Shown one piece after another: positions 33,333-44,028 of a stretch of 64,000 nt of DNA. Position 1 is the first letter of the stretch. The number at the start of each line of letters is the position of its first letter. Made by a program: the position numbers and the translations under genes. Source of the stretch: Nautilia sp. PV-1 (GTDB lineage: Bacteria > Campylobacterota > Campylobacteria > Campylobacterales > Nautiliaceae); NCBI RefSeq assembly GCF_004006315.1, contig NZ_CP026530.1, forward strand, positions 191,618 through 255,617, written 5' to 3'. Below the pieces are notes generated by a model. That model ran no database searches, was not told the DNA's origin, and worked only from the letters and a program-made list of their open reading frames with translations.

Positions 33333-34932
33333 ATTCAAATTTAATATCGAGCTTACACAGACACAGCTTATTATTCTCTCTTCGCTGTTTTTTGTTCTGT
33401 TTGAGAATTTCGTGTTTTTTAAAAAGTCGTATGAGGCCTTTCATAACGTTTTGTTTATGCTGGGGCTAGGAGGGCTTTTATTTGTCGTTATTTCAACTCT
33501 ATTGATTTTAATTTCAAACCGTTATATTATTAAACCTTTTTTGATTGTGCTGTTTCTGGTTTCTTCGGCGGCGGCATATTACATGCAGGCTTACGGCACT
33601 ATTATTAACGATAAAATGATTCAAAATATCTTTGAAACAGATACGAATGAGGTTAAGGATTTGCTTAATTTCACACTGTTTGCATATATTTTGTTTTTAG
33701 GGGTGCTTCCTTCGCTTTTTGTATATAAAGTCAAAATAAAAAACAGGGGGATTAAAAAAGAGATTATTTCAAGACTTAAACTTGTTGCTTTTAACATACT
33801 GCTTGTACCGGTGTTGTATCTTATGTTTTCAAAATACTGGGTGTCTTTTTTTAGAAGCCACAAAACACTGAGAATGTATACCAACCCTACTTATTACATA
33901 TATTCTCTAGGAAAATACATTGACGAGAAATATTTCACAAAACCGATGAAGTTCAAACATATAGGTATGGATGCAAAAGTAGAGGAAAAAGGTAAACCGA
34001 AACTTGTTATATTCGTACTCGGAGAAGCGGCGAGGTATGACCATTTTTCATTAAACGGATATAAAAGAGATACGAATCCAAACCTTGAAAAAATAAAAGA
34101 CCTTATAGATTTTCCAGACGTTCATTCGTGCGGTACCGAAACTGCGGTTAGCGTGCCGTGTATGTTTTCACCGTATAACAGAAGCGATTATTCCGATAAG
34201 CTTGCCAAACATACGGATTCCGTAATAGACATAATAAACAGAGCTGGCGTGAATGTATTATGGAGGGATAACGATTCCGGCTCCAAAGGAGTGGCCAGCA
34301 GAATTAAAAATTATGAAGATTACAACAATGCGAATATAAAACCTTACTGTAAAGACGGAAACTGTGTTGATGACGTGTTGCTTTACAAACTTCAGAAGTG
34401 GATTAACGATCTGAATAATTCAAAACCGGTATTTATAGTGCTGCATACAAAAGGCTCCCACGGACCGGCGTATTATAAAAGATATCCGAAAAGTTTTGAA
34501 AAATTCAAACCTATATGCAAAACAAACCAGCTTCAGGACTGTAAAAGAGAAGAAGTCGTAAACGCATATGACAATACCATTTTATATACGGATCATTTCT
34601 TGGATGAGGTAATAAAATTCTTAAAGAAAAACGAAGGCAAATACAGGGTTGCCATGTATTATATGTCCGATCACGGTGAAAGTCTCGGTGAAAACGGAAT
34701 ATATCTGCACGGTATGCCTTATTTTATAGCGCCGGACGTTCAGAAGCATCCTGCAAGTGTGGCTTGGTTCGGTAAAAATTTCGATATAAACGTCAGCTGC
34801 GTTAAAAAGATAGCAAAAGACGCATATACCCAGGATAATCTATTCAGCACCCTTTTGGGGCTTTTGGATGTAAAAACAAAAGTGTATAATCCTAAGATGG
34901 ATATATTTTATAAATGCAGGATTAAAAAATGA
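33322..34932 (+). CDS. eptA: Phosphoethanolamine transferase (EptA family)
   Basis: A 536-residue inner-membrane enzyme. Five hydrophobic helices occupy residues 15-185. The periplasmic alkaline-phosphatase-type domain follows, with LGEAARYDHFSLNGY (zinc site), the catalytic threonine in CGTETAVSVPCMF and the late metal site YYMSDHGESLGENG. The family transfers phosphoethanolamine from phosphatidylethanolamine to lipid A or other envelope acceptors. DgkA directly downstream would recycle the diacylglycerol released. A two-component system lies convergent to the pair, as is common for eptA-dgkA loci. Confidence 0.92.
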   Translation: MKFKFKFNIELTQTQLIILSSLFFVLFENFVFFKKSYEAFHNVLFMLGLGGLLFVVISTLLILISNRYIIKPFLIVLFLVSSAAAYYMQAYGTIINDKMIQNIFETDTNEVKDLLNFTLFAYILFLGVLPSLFVYKVKIKNRGIKKEIISRLKLVAFNILLVPVLYLMFSKYWVSFFRSHKTLRMYTNPTYYIYSLGKYIDEKYFTKPMKFKHIGMDAKVEEKGKPKLVIFVLGEAARYDHFSLNGYKRDTNPNLEKIKDLIDFPDVHSCGTETAVSVPCMFSPYNRSDYSDKLAKHTDSVIDIINRAGVNVLWRDNDSGSKGVASRIKNYEDYNNANIKPYCKDGNCVDDVLLYKLQKWINDLNNSKPVFIVLHTKGSHGPAYYKRYPKSFEKFKPICKTNQLQDCKREEVVNAYDNTILYTDHFLDEVIKFLKKNEGKYRVAMYYMSDHGESLGENGIYLHGMPYFIAPDVQKHPASVAWFGKNFDINVSCVKKIAKDAYTQDNLFSTLLGLLDVKTKVYNPKMDIFYKCRIKK

Positions 34933-35282
34933 AACCTAAATACAGTTTTTTTAAAAATTTTAAATACGCAAGGGAAGGGTTTGCAGAGGTTTTTAAAAAA
35001 GAAACCTCTTTTAAACTAGAAATAATTTTTTTTGCAGTTTTATCTGTTGTGGCCGTTTTTCTGCCGTATCCCGTATGGGCTAAAATAATACTTATATCGG
35101 GGATGCTTGTTCCTTTGATAGTGGAACTTTTGAATTCCGCGATAGAAAGAGTTGTAGACATGGTTACAAGCGAATATCATGAACTTGCCAAATACGCTAA
35201 AGACGCGGCGGCAGCCGCTGTGATGATTTCTATATTTTTCAGCGTACTGGTATGGATCTGTGTAATTGTTTATTTTTGGTAG
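34929..35282 (+). CDS. dgkA: Diacylglycerol kinase
   Basis: A 117-residue protein with three membrane helices, phosphorylating diacylglycerol to phosphatidate. The family motif ELLNSAIERVVD with the catalytic glutamates and KDAAAAAVMIS are present. It starts by ATGA overlap with eptA. Its last 13 bases overlap the 3' end of the convergent sensor kinase gene. Confidence 0.93.
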   Translation: MKPKYSFFKNFKYAREGFAEVFKKETSFKLEIIFFAVLSVVAVFLPYPVWAKIILISGMLVPLIVELLNSAIERVVDMVTSEYHELAKYAKDAAAAAVMISIFFSVLVWICVIVYFW

Positions 35283-36433
35283 AAAAACTCTATAATAGCC
35301 TCTACTCCGTTTTTTCCGTCGCTGTTTAATTTTATTTTTCCGTTGTGAAGGTTGATAATCGATTTTACGATTGAAAGTCCGAGTCCGAAACCTTTTACTT
35401 TTTTGTTTCTGCTTTCATCAACCCTGTAGAATTCATCGAATATAAACGGAAGTTTTTCTTTAGGTATTCCTATTCCGTTGTCTTTTATTTTAAGAATTAT
35501 TTTATTTTTCTCTTTTTTCAGAGTAATGTTTATTTTAGTGGCTCCGTATTTAATGGAGTTTTCTATCAGATTGGATATAGCTATCATTAGAAGCGTTTTG
35601 TCGCCTTTTAAATAGTATTCTTCATCCTCTTTTATATTAAGGTCAATAGAAACTTTTTTGGTGTATTTTTCAAAAAGCTCAAGAATAATGTCTTCTAAAT
35701 CTATATTTTCGAAGTTCTGTTTGTTTAGAGCGTCTTTTTTAGTTAAAAACAGCAGTTTGTCAGTAATTTCATTTATGTAGTTTATTTCGTTAAGCAGTGA
35801 CTTTAAAAGCTCTTCGTCGCATTCGTTGTTCATAAGGGCGACTTCTATTTCGCCTTTCATTATCGTCAGAGGCGTTTTCAGCTCATGAGAAACGTTCGAA
35901 TTGAATATTTTAAGCCTTCTGAAAGACTCTTCTATATTATTTGCCACTTTATCGATAAATTTATATCCGATGAGCAGCACTATCAGATAAATAAAAAGCG
36001 ATACTGCTAGTGAAATGGTTTTTACGATCTGTATTTTGTCGTCGTTACCGGATATTACGGTGGAAACCTGAATAATTTTGCCGTTTTTTATGTAGTTGTA
36101 TATTAAAAGTGTTTCTTTACCGGTAGGTGTGTCTATTTTTTTGGTTATAAAGCCTTCTATGTTTTTTTTGTCTTTTTGCATTATAAAAGGGTTTGTTTTA
36201 TTGATTATTCTTATAAAAAGCGGATAAACCTTGTATTTATGCTGTATTCTTAGAAGAGTGGTTTTATTAAACTGTTCGTTTGAAATTTCTGTAGCGATTA
36301 TTACGAGTTTGTCTTTTAAATGCATATTAAAAGAGCTGATAAGGAAGAAGATTAAAGCTCCTTCGAATATTGCGATTATTAAAAAAACTACAATCGCAAA
36401 CTGTATAAAAAGAGTGTTTCTGAGATTATTCAT
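35270..36433 (-). CDS. Sensor histidine kinase
   Basis: A 387-residue membrane kinase. Two membrane helices (about 8-36 and 145-168) bracket a periplasmic sensor of about 105 residues with no domain I recognise. The dimerisation helix carries the phospho-acceptor histidine in NSNVSHELKTPLT. The ATPase domain has LIENSIKYG (N box), DNGIGIPKEK (G1), FDEFYRVD (F) and GFGLGLSI (G2). It overlaps the response regulator gene by 8 bases. Position next to eptA-dgkA suggests control of envelope modification, similar to PmrB or ColS systems, but this is context only. Confidence 0.9.
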   Translation of the reverse strand: MNNLRNTLFIQFAIVVFLIIAIFEGALIFFLISSFNMHLKDKLVIIATEISNEQFNKTTLLRIQHKYKVYPLFIRIINKTNPFIMQKDKKNIEGFITKKIDTPTGKETLLIYNYIKNGKIIQVSTVISGNDDKIQIVKTISLAVSLFIYLIVLLIGYKFIDKVANNIEESFRRLKIFNSNVSHELKTPLTIMKGEIEVALMNNECDEELLKSLLNEINYINEITDKLLFLTKKDALNKQNFENIDLEDIILELFEKYTKKVSIDLNIKEDEEYYLKGDKTLLMIAISNLIENSIKYGATKINITLKKEKNKIILKIKDNGIGIPKEKLPFIFDEFYRVDESRNKKVKGFGLGLSIVKSIINLHNGKIKLNSDGKNGVEAIIEFFYQK

Positions 36434-37091
36434 CGCTTAGTTTGAATCCCATGCCTCTGTATGTTTTAATAAGTTTTTTGTCGAAATCTTTGTCTATTTT
36501 TTTTCTAAGATGTGAAATATATACGTTAATTACGTTTGAATTTATTTCATCGTCCATTTCCCATAAGTTACTTTGGATCATATCCGTATTTACTATTTTG
36601 TTTTTGTTAATCATAAGATATTTTAAAAGTTCGAACTGTTTTGCAGTAAGTTCTATAAGCTTTCCGGCTCTTCTTACTTCTTTTGTTTCAGGATTTAACT
36701 CTAAATCAGCCACTCTTATAATATTATCGTTTAGGTTATTGCTTCTTCTGTAAAGCGCTTTTACCCTTGCTATCAGTTCTTCAAATTCGAAAGGTTTAGT
36801 AAGGTAGTCGTCAGCTACGCTTAAACCTTCAACTTTATCTTCAATATCCCTTTTTGCAGTTAAAATAAGAGCCGGCGTGTTTTTTTCTTTTTTAAGCTCT
36901 TTAAGCAGTTCTATTCCGCTGATTTTAGGAAGCATCCAGTCTACAATTAATACGTCGTAATTGTTGTTTTGCGCCATATAAAGGCCTTCTTCACCGTCTG
37001 TTGCTATATCTATTCTATACCCGACTTTTCTAAATCCGGCCTGAATGAATTTTACTATTTTTTCGTCATCTTCTATTAGTAGTATTTTCAT
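36426..37091 (-). CDS. OmpR-family response regulator
   Basis: A 221-residue two-domain regulator. The receiver has the acid pair in LIEDDEK, the phospho-acceptor in VLIVDWMLPK and the lysine in YLTKPFEFEE. The C-terminal winged helix (from about 125) ends with SHLRKKIDKDFDKKLIKTYRGMGFK, typical of OmpR/PhoB. First gene of the two-gene operon, with GGAGATCCC before the ATG and a TATAAT on the minus strand at 37123-37118. Confidence 0.93.
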   Translation of the reverse strand: MKILLIEDDEKIVKFIQAGFRKVGYRIDIATDGEEGLYMAQNNNYDVLIVDWMLPKISGIELLKELKKEKNTPALILTAKRDIEDKVEGLSVADDYLTKPFEFEELIARVKALYRRSNNLNDNIIRVADLELNPETKEVRRAGKLIELTAKQFELLKYLMINKNKIVNTDMIQSNLWEMDDEINSNVINVYISHLRKKIDKDFDKKLIKTYRGMGFKLSDE

Positions 37092-37117
37092 GGGATCTCC
37101 TTTGTTGCTATACTAAT

Positions 37118-37150
37118 ATTATACAAAGTTTAATACAAAAATGTTAAAAT
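37118..37150. promoter_or_regulatory. Divergent promoters, response regulator and tsaD
   Basis: TATAAT on the minus strand (37123-37118) serves the two-component operon. TGTTAAAAT on the plus strand (37142-37150) is a likely extended -10 for tsaD. Confidence 0.4.
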
Positions 37151-37192
37151 TTGGTTAAAAAATTTAATATTTGTAAAATTTAAAGGAAATAT

Positions 37193-38176
37193 ATGATTTT
37201 GGCAATTGAAAGCAGCTGTGACGACACCTCTTTGGCTGTAATGGAAATAAAAACGAAAAAACTTCTTTTTCATAAAAAAATATCCCAGGAGCTCGAACAT
37301 TCGGTATACGGAGGAGTGGTGCCGGAGCTTGCCAGCAGGCTTCACGCGAAAGCCCTTCCGGAAATACTTTCCAGAACAAAAGAGTTTTTCCCGAAACTAA
37401 AAGCCGTTGCCGTGACTAATGCACCAGGTCTTTCCGTTACCCTTCAAGAAGGCGTAATGATGGCAAAGGCTTTAAGTATATCTTTAAATATATCTTTGAT
37501 AGGCGTAAACCATTTAATAGGCCATATCTATTCTCTTTTTATTGAAAAAGATGAAATAAAACCCATGATGGTGCTTCTTGTCAGCGGAGGACATACTAAA
37601 ATACTGAATTTTAACGGGATTGACGACGTATGCGAAATTGCCAGCACGATGGATGACAGTTTCGGGGAGAGTTTTGATAAAGTCGCTAAAATGCTGGGAC
37701 TAGGTTATCCCGGAGGGCCGGTAATAGAAAAGCTTGCCGAAAAAGGCGCTGAAACTGTAGGACTTCCTCTGCCTCTTAAAAACTCTCCCGAGATTGCGTT
37801 TAGTTATTCCGGTATTAAAAACGCCGTAAGACTTGCCATTGAAACGGGCAGGTATAAGTCTGAGGATATTGCGGCCTCTTTTCAGGCCAAAGCTATTGAA
37901 CATCTTGTTTTTATGAGCAAAAGGGCCGTTAAAAAATACAGACCTTTCAATTTTGCGATAGTCGGGGGCGCCAGCGCCAATTTGAAATTAAGAGAAGAGT
38001 TTGAAAAATTGTCAAAAAAATTCGGTTTTAAACTGTTATATCCGGAAATGAAGTTTACTTCCGACAATGCGGCCATGATAGCAAGGGCTGCAGTTGAGAT
38101 GTATAACAAAGGAATGTTTACGGATTATAAAAAAATAAAGATAATTCCGAGAGTTGAGTTTGAAAAATGCGAATAA
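37193..38176 (+). CDS. tsaD: tRNA N6-threonylcarbamoyladenosine transferase TsaD
   Basis: A 327-residue ASKHA-fold enzyme that transfers the threonylcarbamoyl group to A37 of tRNAs reading ANN codons, together with TsaB and TsaE (not in this window). Visible marks are [12 protein letters not shown], the metal-binding histidines in [33 protein letters not shown] and [11 protein letters not shown]. Length is typical. ATG 37193 follows AAAGGAAAT. Confidence 0.95.
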   Translation: MILAIESSCDDTSLAVMEIKTKKLLFHKKISQELEHSVYGGVVPELASRLHAKALPEILSRTKEFFPKLKAVAVTNAPGLSVTLQEGVMMAKALSISLNISLIGVNHLIGHIYSLFIEKDEIKPMMVLLVSGGHTKILNFNGIDDVCEIASTMDDSFGESFDKVAKMLGLGYPGGPVIEKLAEKGAETVGLPLPLKNSPEIAFSYSGIKNAVRLAIETGRYKSEDIAASFQAKAIEHLVFMSKRAVKKYRPFNFAIVGGASANLKLREEFEKLSKKFGFKLLYPEMKFTSDNAAMIARAAVEMYNKGMFTDYKKIKIIPRVEFEKCE

Positions 38177-38224
38177 ATGTTTAAAATACAAAACAGTTTC
38201 AAATCCGGCTGTTTTGCTGTTAGA

Positions 38225-38243
38225 TAAAGTGTCTGTCACTTAA
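38225..38243. repeat. GTGTC-type palindromic element, copy 2
   Basis: TAAAGTG-TCTGT-CACTTAA has 7-bp arms with one mismatch. It shares the AAGTGTC-G-CACTT core with the element at 24306-24324. Both sit in gaps just after gene 3' ends. Confidence 0.45.
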
Positions 38244-38252
38244 TTATAAAGC

Positions 38253-38284
38253 AAAAAAGGAAAGCAGAAATTATAATCTGCTTT
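38253..38284 (-). terminator. Intrinsic terminator of rpsU
   Basis: On the minus strand AAAGCAGA-TTATAATT-TCTGCTTT forms an 8-bp stem, followed by CCTTTTTTGC. The left arm includes the last rpsU codons. Confidence 0.7.
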
Positions 38285-38483
38285 CGTATCTTCTAAGCAT
38301 CCAAAGTTTTCTAAGGATTTTTTTACGAGTCGCGATTTTTTCTTTTTTACGTCTTTCGCTCGGCGGCTCGTAGAATCTTCTTTTTCTAAGTTCTACTACG
38401 ATCAGGTTTCTGTCAACCTGTCTTTTGAACTTTCTGTAAGCAGATTCGAAATCTTCGCCTTGATGTACTACGATTCCTGGCAC
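38271..38483 (-). CDS. rpsU: 30S ribosomal protein S21
   Basis: A 70-residue basic protein of the small subunit platform near the anti-Shine-Dalgarno end of 16S rRNA. The start is GTG 38483, giving (M)[18 protein letters not shown], which matches the usual S21 start and the usual length of about 70. A longer frame to 38528 adds only a lysine-rich piece that no S21 has. FKRQVDRN and the arginine/lysine-rich tail are typical. AAAGGTGG lies upstream. Confidence 0.93.
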   Translation of the reverse strand: MPGIVVHQGEDFESAYRKFKRQVDRNLIVVELRKRRFYEPPSERRKKEKIATRKKILRKLWMLRRYESRL

Positions 38484-38613
38484 TGCTCTCACCACCTTTC
38501 GTTTTTTTTGTGAATGAAATTTTACCAAAATTTTTAAAAAATAAAAAATATAACAATTTTATAAATTCCTTTTTAAACGGAAAGAGTAAAATATAGATTG
38601 TAAAAGGGTAAAA

Positions 38614-38622
38614 TGTTATAAT
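38614..38622 (+). promoter_or_regulatory. Extended -10 promoter of pyrG
   Basis: TGTTATAAT 20 bases before the pyrG ATG, with AAAAAGG between. Confidence 0.55.
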
Positions 38623-38642
38623 TCCAATTAAAAAGGTGCTAA

Positions 38643-40280
<1,638 letters not shown>

Positions 40281-40283
40281 TTA

Positions 40284-41831
40284 ATGCTCACAAAAGAAAA
40301 AATAAAACAGATACTCTCAAACCGAATCGAAGAGCTCAGCTCTTCAAACCTTCCACATTATTCACTTCTTTCAGATATCGATAAAGCCGCCGAAAGAATA
40401 ATCAAAGCTATAAAAAACAATGAAAAAATTGTCATAGTGGGCGATTATGACGTAGACGGAGTCAGCAGCAGCGCAATTATGAAACTTTTTTTTGATTTTT
40501 TAGAATATAGCGCTGAAATCGTTATACCCGACAGGTTTGAGGACGGATACGGACTTACTCCCAAACTGCTTGAAAGAATTGAAGCGGATCTGATCATTAC
40601 CGTCGATAACGGAATTACCAGTTTTGAAGCTGCTGAAATCTGTAAAGAAAGAGATATAGATTTAATTATAACCGATCACCATACGCCTTTGATAAATGAG
40701 AAAAAAAGCGATTCTAAGTTTAAACTTCCCGATGCGTATGCAGTAGTAAACCCAAAAACCTCTCCGGATTTTCCTTTCAAAGAAATATGCGGGGCGGAAG
40801 TGGCATGGTATCTTTGTGCGGCTGTTAAGAATTCGCTTAAAGTCAAAATAGATTTGAGGGAATATCTCGATATTCTGTGTATTGCCATAATAGCGGACGT
40901 AATGCCTCTTACACATATGAACAGAACTCTGGTGAATATGGGATTAAAAAGGCTAAACGGCGCATTAAAACCTTTTTCAAAAGCTTTAAAAAGGTTTTTT
41001 AACAAGGATTTTTCGAGTGAGGATATAGCTTTTCAGATAGCTCCTAGATTAAATGCGGCGGGAAGAATGGCGCATGCAAACACGGCTTATGAATTTTTAA
41101 CAAGCACAGATGAAAACAGGGCTTTTGATCTGCTTATGGAGCTGGACGGACTGAATAATTTAAGAAAAGAGACGGAAAAAGAAGCAGTCGAATCCATAGA
41201 TGTGGATAATGAAAGTTTTATTGTCGTAAAGGGCGATTATCACGAGGGAGTGGTGGGAATAATCGCCAGCAGACTGGTATATAAATATAAAAAACCGGCA
41301 ATTGTTTTAAGTAAAAAAGACGGAATGCTTAAAGGAAGCGGCAGGAGTCTCGGAAATATAGATATTTTTGCCCTTGTAAATGAATGCAGCGAAATTCTTG
41401 AAGGTTTCGGCGGACATAAAATGGCATGCGGTCTTTCATTAAAAGAGGATAATTTCACACTTTTCAAACAGGCTGTAAACGAAAAAATAGTAAAATATTC
41501 AGATGAGGATTTTTTTATTGAAGACTATGTTTTGGGCGAACTTCCTTTTAGTGAAATAGATATAGAGCTTTTGGATATACTTAAATCGTTTGAACCGTAC
41601 GGAGAGGGAAATCCAAAACCAAAATTTACGGCGGCGGCTAAAATAGAACATATTCAAAACCTTAAAGAGAATCATTTTAAGCTTATTCTTTCTCAGGACG
41701 ATATTGTTTTACCTGCCGTTATTTTCAGATATGACGGAGAGTTTGACGAATTTATAAAGTTTAAATTCAGCGTAAACGAAAACAGCTATTACGGAAGAAG
41801 CGTGCAACTAATGATAGAGGAGATATTATGA
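40284..41831 (+). CDS. recJ: Single-strand DNA exonuclease RecJ
   Basis: A 515-residue DHH-family 5'-3' exonuclease used in recombination and mismatch repair. Motif I VGDYDVDGVSSSA, the DHH motif in LIITDHHTP, and the later VKGDYHEGVVGIIASR, GSGRSL and GGHKMACG of the DHHA1 domain are seen. It is slightly shorter than E. coli RecJ, as usual for the phylum. It ends overlapping the next gene by 4 bases. Confidence 0.92.
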   Translation: MLTKEKIKQILSNRIEELSSSNLPHYSLLSDIDKAAERIIKAIKNNEKIVIVGDYDVDGVSSSAIMKLFFDFLEYSAEIVIPDRFEDGYGLTPKLLERIEADLIITVDNGITSFEAAEICKERDIDLIITDHHTPLINEKKSDSKFKLPDAYAVVNPKTSPDFPFKEICGAEVAWYLCAAVKNSLKVKIDLREYLDILCIAIIADVMPLTHMNRTLVNMGLKRLNGALKPFSKALKRFFNKDFSSEDIAFQIAPRLNAAGRMAHANTAYEFLTSTDENRAFDLLMELDGLNNLRKETEKEAVESIDVDNESFIVVKGDYHEGVVGIIASRLVYKYKKPAIVLSKKDGMLKGSGRSLGNIDIFALVNECSEILEGFGGHKMACGLSLKEDNFTLFKQAVNEKIVKYSDEDFFIEDYVLGELPFSEIDIELLDILKSFEPYGEGNPKPKFTAAAKIEHIQNLKENHFKLILSQDDIVLPAVIFRYDGEFDEFIKFKFSVNENSYYGRSVQLMIEEIL

Positions 41832-42289
41832 AACATTCCATTTTCAAGGCTTTAAACGACAGCGAGGTTGAAGAAATACTTCCTTATTTTCAGCAAAAAA
41901 AGGTAAAAGCGGGTGATTTTATAGTTAAAGAGGGCGAATATTCCGACAGTGCTTTTTTACTGCAAAGCGGAGAAGTTTCCGTAATAAAAGAAACTATTTA
42001 TAAAGACGACTATATTATTACTGATATTAAAGCCGGAGGCGATGAGTTTTTCGGAGAGGTTAATCTGATTGACAGAGGGCTGGTGACTTCTACCATTAAA
42101 GCAAAAACGGACTGTGATATTCTTCAGATTACACATAACGATTTTATAAATATGATGGATGAAAAGCCTACAATAGCAATTAAACTTTTATGGGTTGTAG
42201 CTTATGATATTTCTAAACATTTAAGAAAGGCCGACAGTGATGTAATAACCCTTTTTAATGCTTTTGTTGAGGTTGTTGAAAATGACTGA
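41828..42289 (+). CDS. Cyclic nucleotide-binding-domain protein without DNA-binding domain
   Basis: A 153-residue protein consisting of a CRP-type beta roll (KAGDFIVKEGEYSDSAFLLQSGEVSVI) and a helix. The phosphate-binding cassette reads FFGEVNLIDRGLVTSTIKA, with the glutamate but without the arginine usually needed for cAMP or cGMP, so another or no nucleotide may bind. There is no helix-turn-helix. It is coupled to recJ by ATGA, and a heptamer array follows. Role unknown. Confidence 0.7.
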   Translation: MKHSIFKALNDSEVEEILPYFQQKKVKAGDFIVKEGEYSDSAFLLQSGEVSVIKETIYKDDYIITDIKAGGDEFFGEVNLIDRGLVTSTIKAKTDCDILQITHNDFINMMDEKPTIAIKLLWVVAYDISKHLRKADSDVITLFNAFVEVVEND

Positions 42290-42290
42290 C

Positions 42291-42339
42291 GGAAGGAAGG
42301 ATGAAGGGTAAAGGAAGAAGGATGAAAGTGAAAGGAAAA
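42291..42339 (+). repeat. Heptamer tandem array, seven purine-rich units
   Basis: GGAAGGA, AGGATGA, AGGGTAA, AGGAAGA, AGGATGA, AAGTGAA, AGGAAAA. Nearly pure purine and rich in Shine-Dalgarno-like AGGA. The last unit is the closest ribosome-site candidate for the TTG start at 42348. Confidence 0.75.
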
Positions 42340-42347
42340 TATAAGAG

Positions 42348-43061
42348 TTGAAAGAAGTATTGACTAAAGACGGCAGTATTACGTTAAAAAGCGAAAAATA
42401 TAACGAATGCTACCATTCAAGCGAGGGAGCTTATACGGAAAGTCTTTATAAACATGTTCTTCCGGGATTTAAAGCGGCAGAGCGGTTTGATTATTACGGA
42501 GATGAAATCAGAATACTAGATATCTGTTTCGGTCTGGGATACAATACTCTCACAGCCGTGCTTCACAAACCCAAAAACGTTAAGCTGAAAATTTTTTCTC
42601 CCGAACTCGATGCTGATCTTGTCAAATCTTTAAAAAACTTCAAATACCCGGAAGAATTTAAAAATTTATTGAGTGTAATCAATGAACTCAGTGAAAATTT
42701 TTATTATAAATCTTCCGATGTTGAAATAGAAGTGTTTGCCGGTGACGCAAGAGAATACATCAAAAAACTTGAAAATATACATATAGTTTATCAGGATGCG
42801 TTTTCTCCTAAAGTAAACGGGGAGCTTTGGAGTATGGAATATTTCAGGGATATTTCGAATATTTTAAACAAAAGTGGTATAATTACCACATACAGCGTTG
42901 CAACGCCGGTAAGATGCGCTTTTTATAAACTGGGTATGAAAATTTATACTCATCCTTATAATAATATAAGAAAAGGCACTATCGCGTCATATAAAGAACT
43001 TGATTTTCCTAAAGTAAACTTTGAGGAAAAACTTAAAAGAGTAGAATGTAGAACTTATTAA
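42348..43061 (+). CDS. MnmC-type tRNA methyltransferase
   Basis: A 237-residue SAM-dependent methyltransferase of the DUF752 family, the MnmC methylation domain, which completes mnm5(s2)U34 in tRNA. LDICFGLGYNTL is the SAM loop. VYQDAFSPKVNGELWSMEYF carries the conserved DAF-P-ELW motif, and TYSVATPVR follows. The FAD oxidase half of the E. coli fusion is absent, so it is a stand-alone enzyme. The start codon appears to be TTG 42348, since no ATG is in frame and the upstream sequence is a repeat array. Confidence 0.82.
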   Translation: MKEVLTKDGSITLKSEKYNECYHSSEGAYTESLYKHVLPGFKAAERFDYYGDEIRILDICFGLGYNTLTAVLHKPKNVKLKIFSPELDADLVKSLKNFKYPEEFKNLLSVINELSENFYYKSSDVEIEVFAGDAREYIKKLENIHIVYQDAFSPKVNGELWSMEYFRDISNILNKSGIITTYSVATPVRCAFYKLGMKIYTHPYNNIRKGTIASYKELDFPKVNFEEKLKRVECRTY

Positions 43062-43107
43062 ATAAAAAGGGGGTGGATTTAGTTATTACAGGGAAAGGAT
43101 AAAATAA

Positions 43108-44028
43108 ATGCGTTTTATACTGTTTTTATTAATAAATTTTATATTTTTATATGCGCAGGGTTTAATAGAAACCATCCCCGAAACCGTAAAATACGATAAA
43201 GCAAAAGCGGAACTCGGAAAACTTCTTTTTTTTGATACGGAATTTTCCCTTGATAAAAAAATAAGCTGTGCAAGCTGTCACAATCCGGCTCAGGGCTGGG
43301 CGGACAAAAGAAAGGTTTCTATAGGATCTTACGGAAGAAAAGGGGATATACAGTCTCCGACCGTTTTAAATGCCGGATTTAATTTCAGACAGTTTTGGAA
43401 CGGCAGGGCGAAAAATCTTAAGGACCAGATTAAAGGGCCTGTTGAAAATACTCACGAAATGGGTATTAGTAAAAAAGGCGTTATTGAAATATTAAATTCT
43501 TCCGAATATTATAAAAAGCTGTTTAAAAAAGCATATCATACGGATAAAATAACATTCGGAATGTATGCCGACGCCATAGCCGAATTTGAAAAAGCTTTAA
43601 TTACCCCGGATTGTAAATTCGATCTTTATTTGAAAGGAAAAGCAAAACTTACCAAAAAAGAAGAGGAAGGTTACATTCTATTTAAAAAATACGGCTGTAT
43701 TACGTGTCATAACGGGATTAACATAGGCGGCAACTCTTTTCAGAAAATGGGTGTTATTTTTCCTATAAAAGACTGCACAAAAGACAGGTATTCCGTTACC
43801 CATAATTCTTTGGACAAATGTGTGTATAAAGTTCCTACTTTGAGAAATATTGCATTAACCGCACCTTATTTTCACGATGCAAGGACATATAGCTTATATG
43901 AAGCGGTACAGATTATGGCATATCATAATCTGGGATTTAAACTTTCCAAAAGCGATGCCGAAAAGATTGTGATTTTTCTAAAAACACTTACCGGCAAAAC
44001 TCCTGCAATTATGAGAGAAGAGAAATGA
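43108..44028 (+). CDS. Dihaem cytochrome c peroxidase family protein
   Basis: A 306-residue exported protein with a signal peptide (RFILFLLINFIFLYAQG) and two c-type haem sites, CASCH near residue 54 and CITCH near 198. It aligns with bacterial cytochrome c peroxidase/MauG: SLDKKISCASCHNP, RNIALTAPYFHDAR and the closing FLKTLTG. In Campylobacterota such enzymes reduce periplasmic H2O2 with electrons from cytochrome c. A substrate outside peroxide is possible. It overlaps the GGDEF/EAL gene by 4 bases. Confidence 0.9.
   Translation: MRFILFLLINFIFLYAQGLIETIPETVKYDKAKAELGKLLFFDTEFSLDKKISCASCHNPAQGWADKRKVSIGSYGRKGDIQSPTVLNAGFNFRQFWNGRAKNLKDQIKGPVENTHEMGISKKGVIEILNSSEYYKKLFKKAYHTDKITFGMYADAIAEFEKALITPDCKFDLYLKGKAKLTKKEEEGYILFKKYGCITCHNGINIGGNSFQKMGVIFPIKDCTKDRYSVTHNSLDKCVYKVPTLRNIALTAPYFHDARTYSLYEAVQIMAYHNLGFKLSKSDAEKIVIFLKTLTGKTPAIMREEK

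Noticed and set aside
38484-38528. N-terminal extension of S21
   Set aside because: S21 is about 70 residues and begins PGI. GTG 38483 gives exactly that, with AAAGGTGG upstream.
43062-43107. Heptamer array before the dihaem peroxidase gene
   Set aside because: The gap is G-rich but shows no consistent 7-bp step. It holds an ordinary AAAGG ribosome site.
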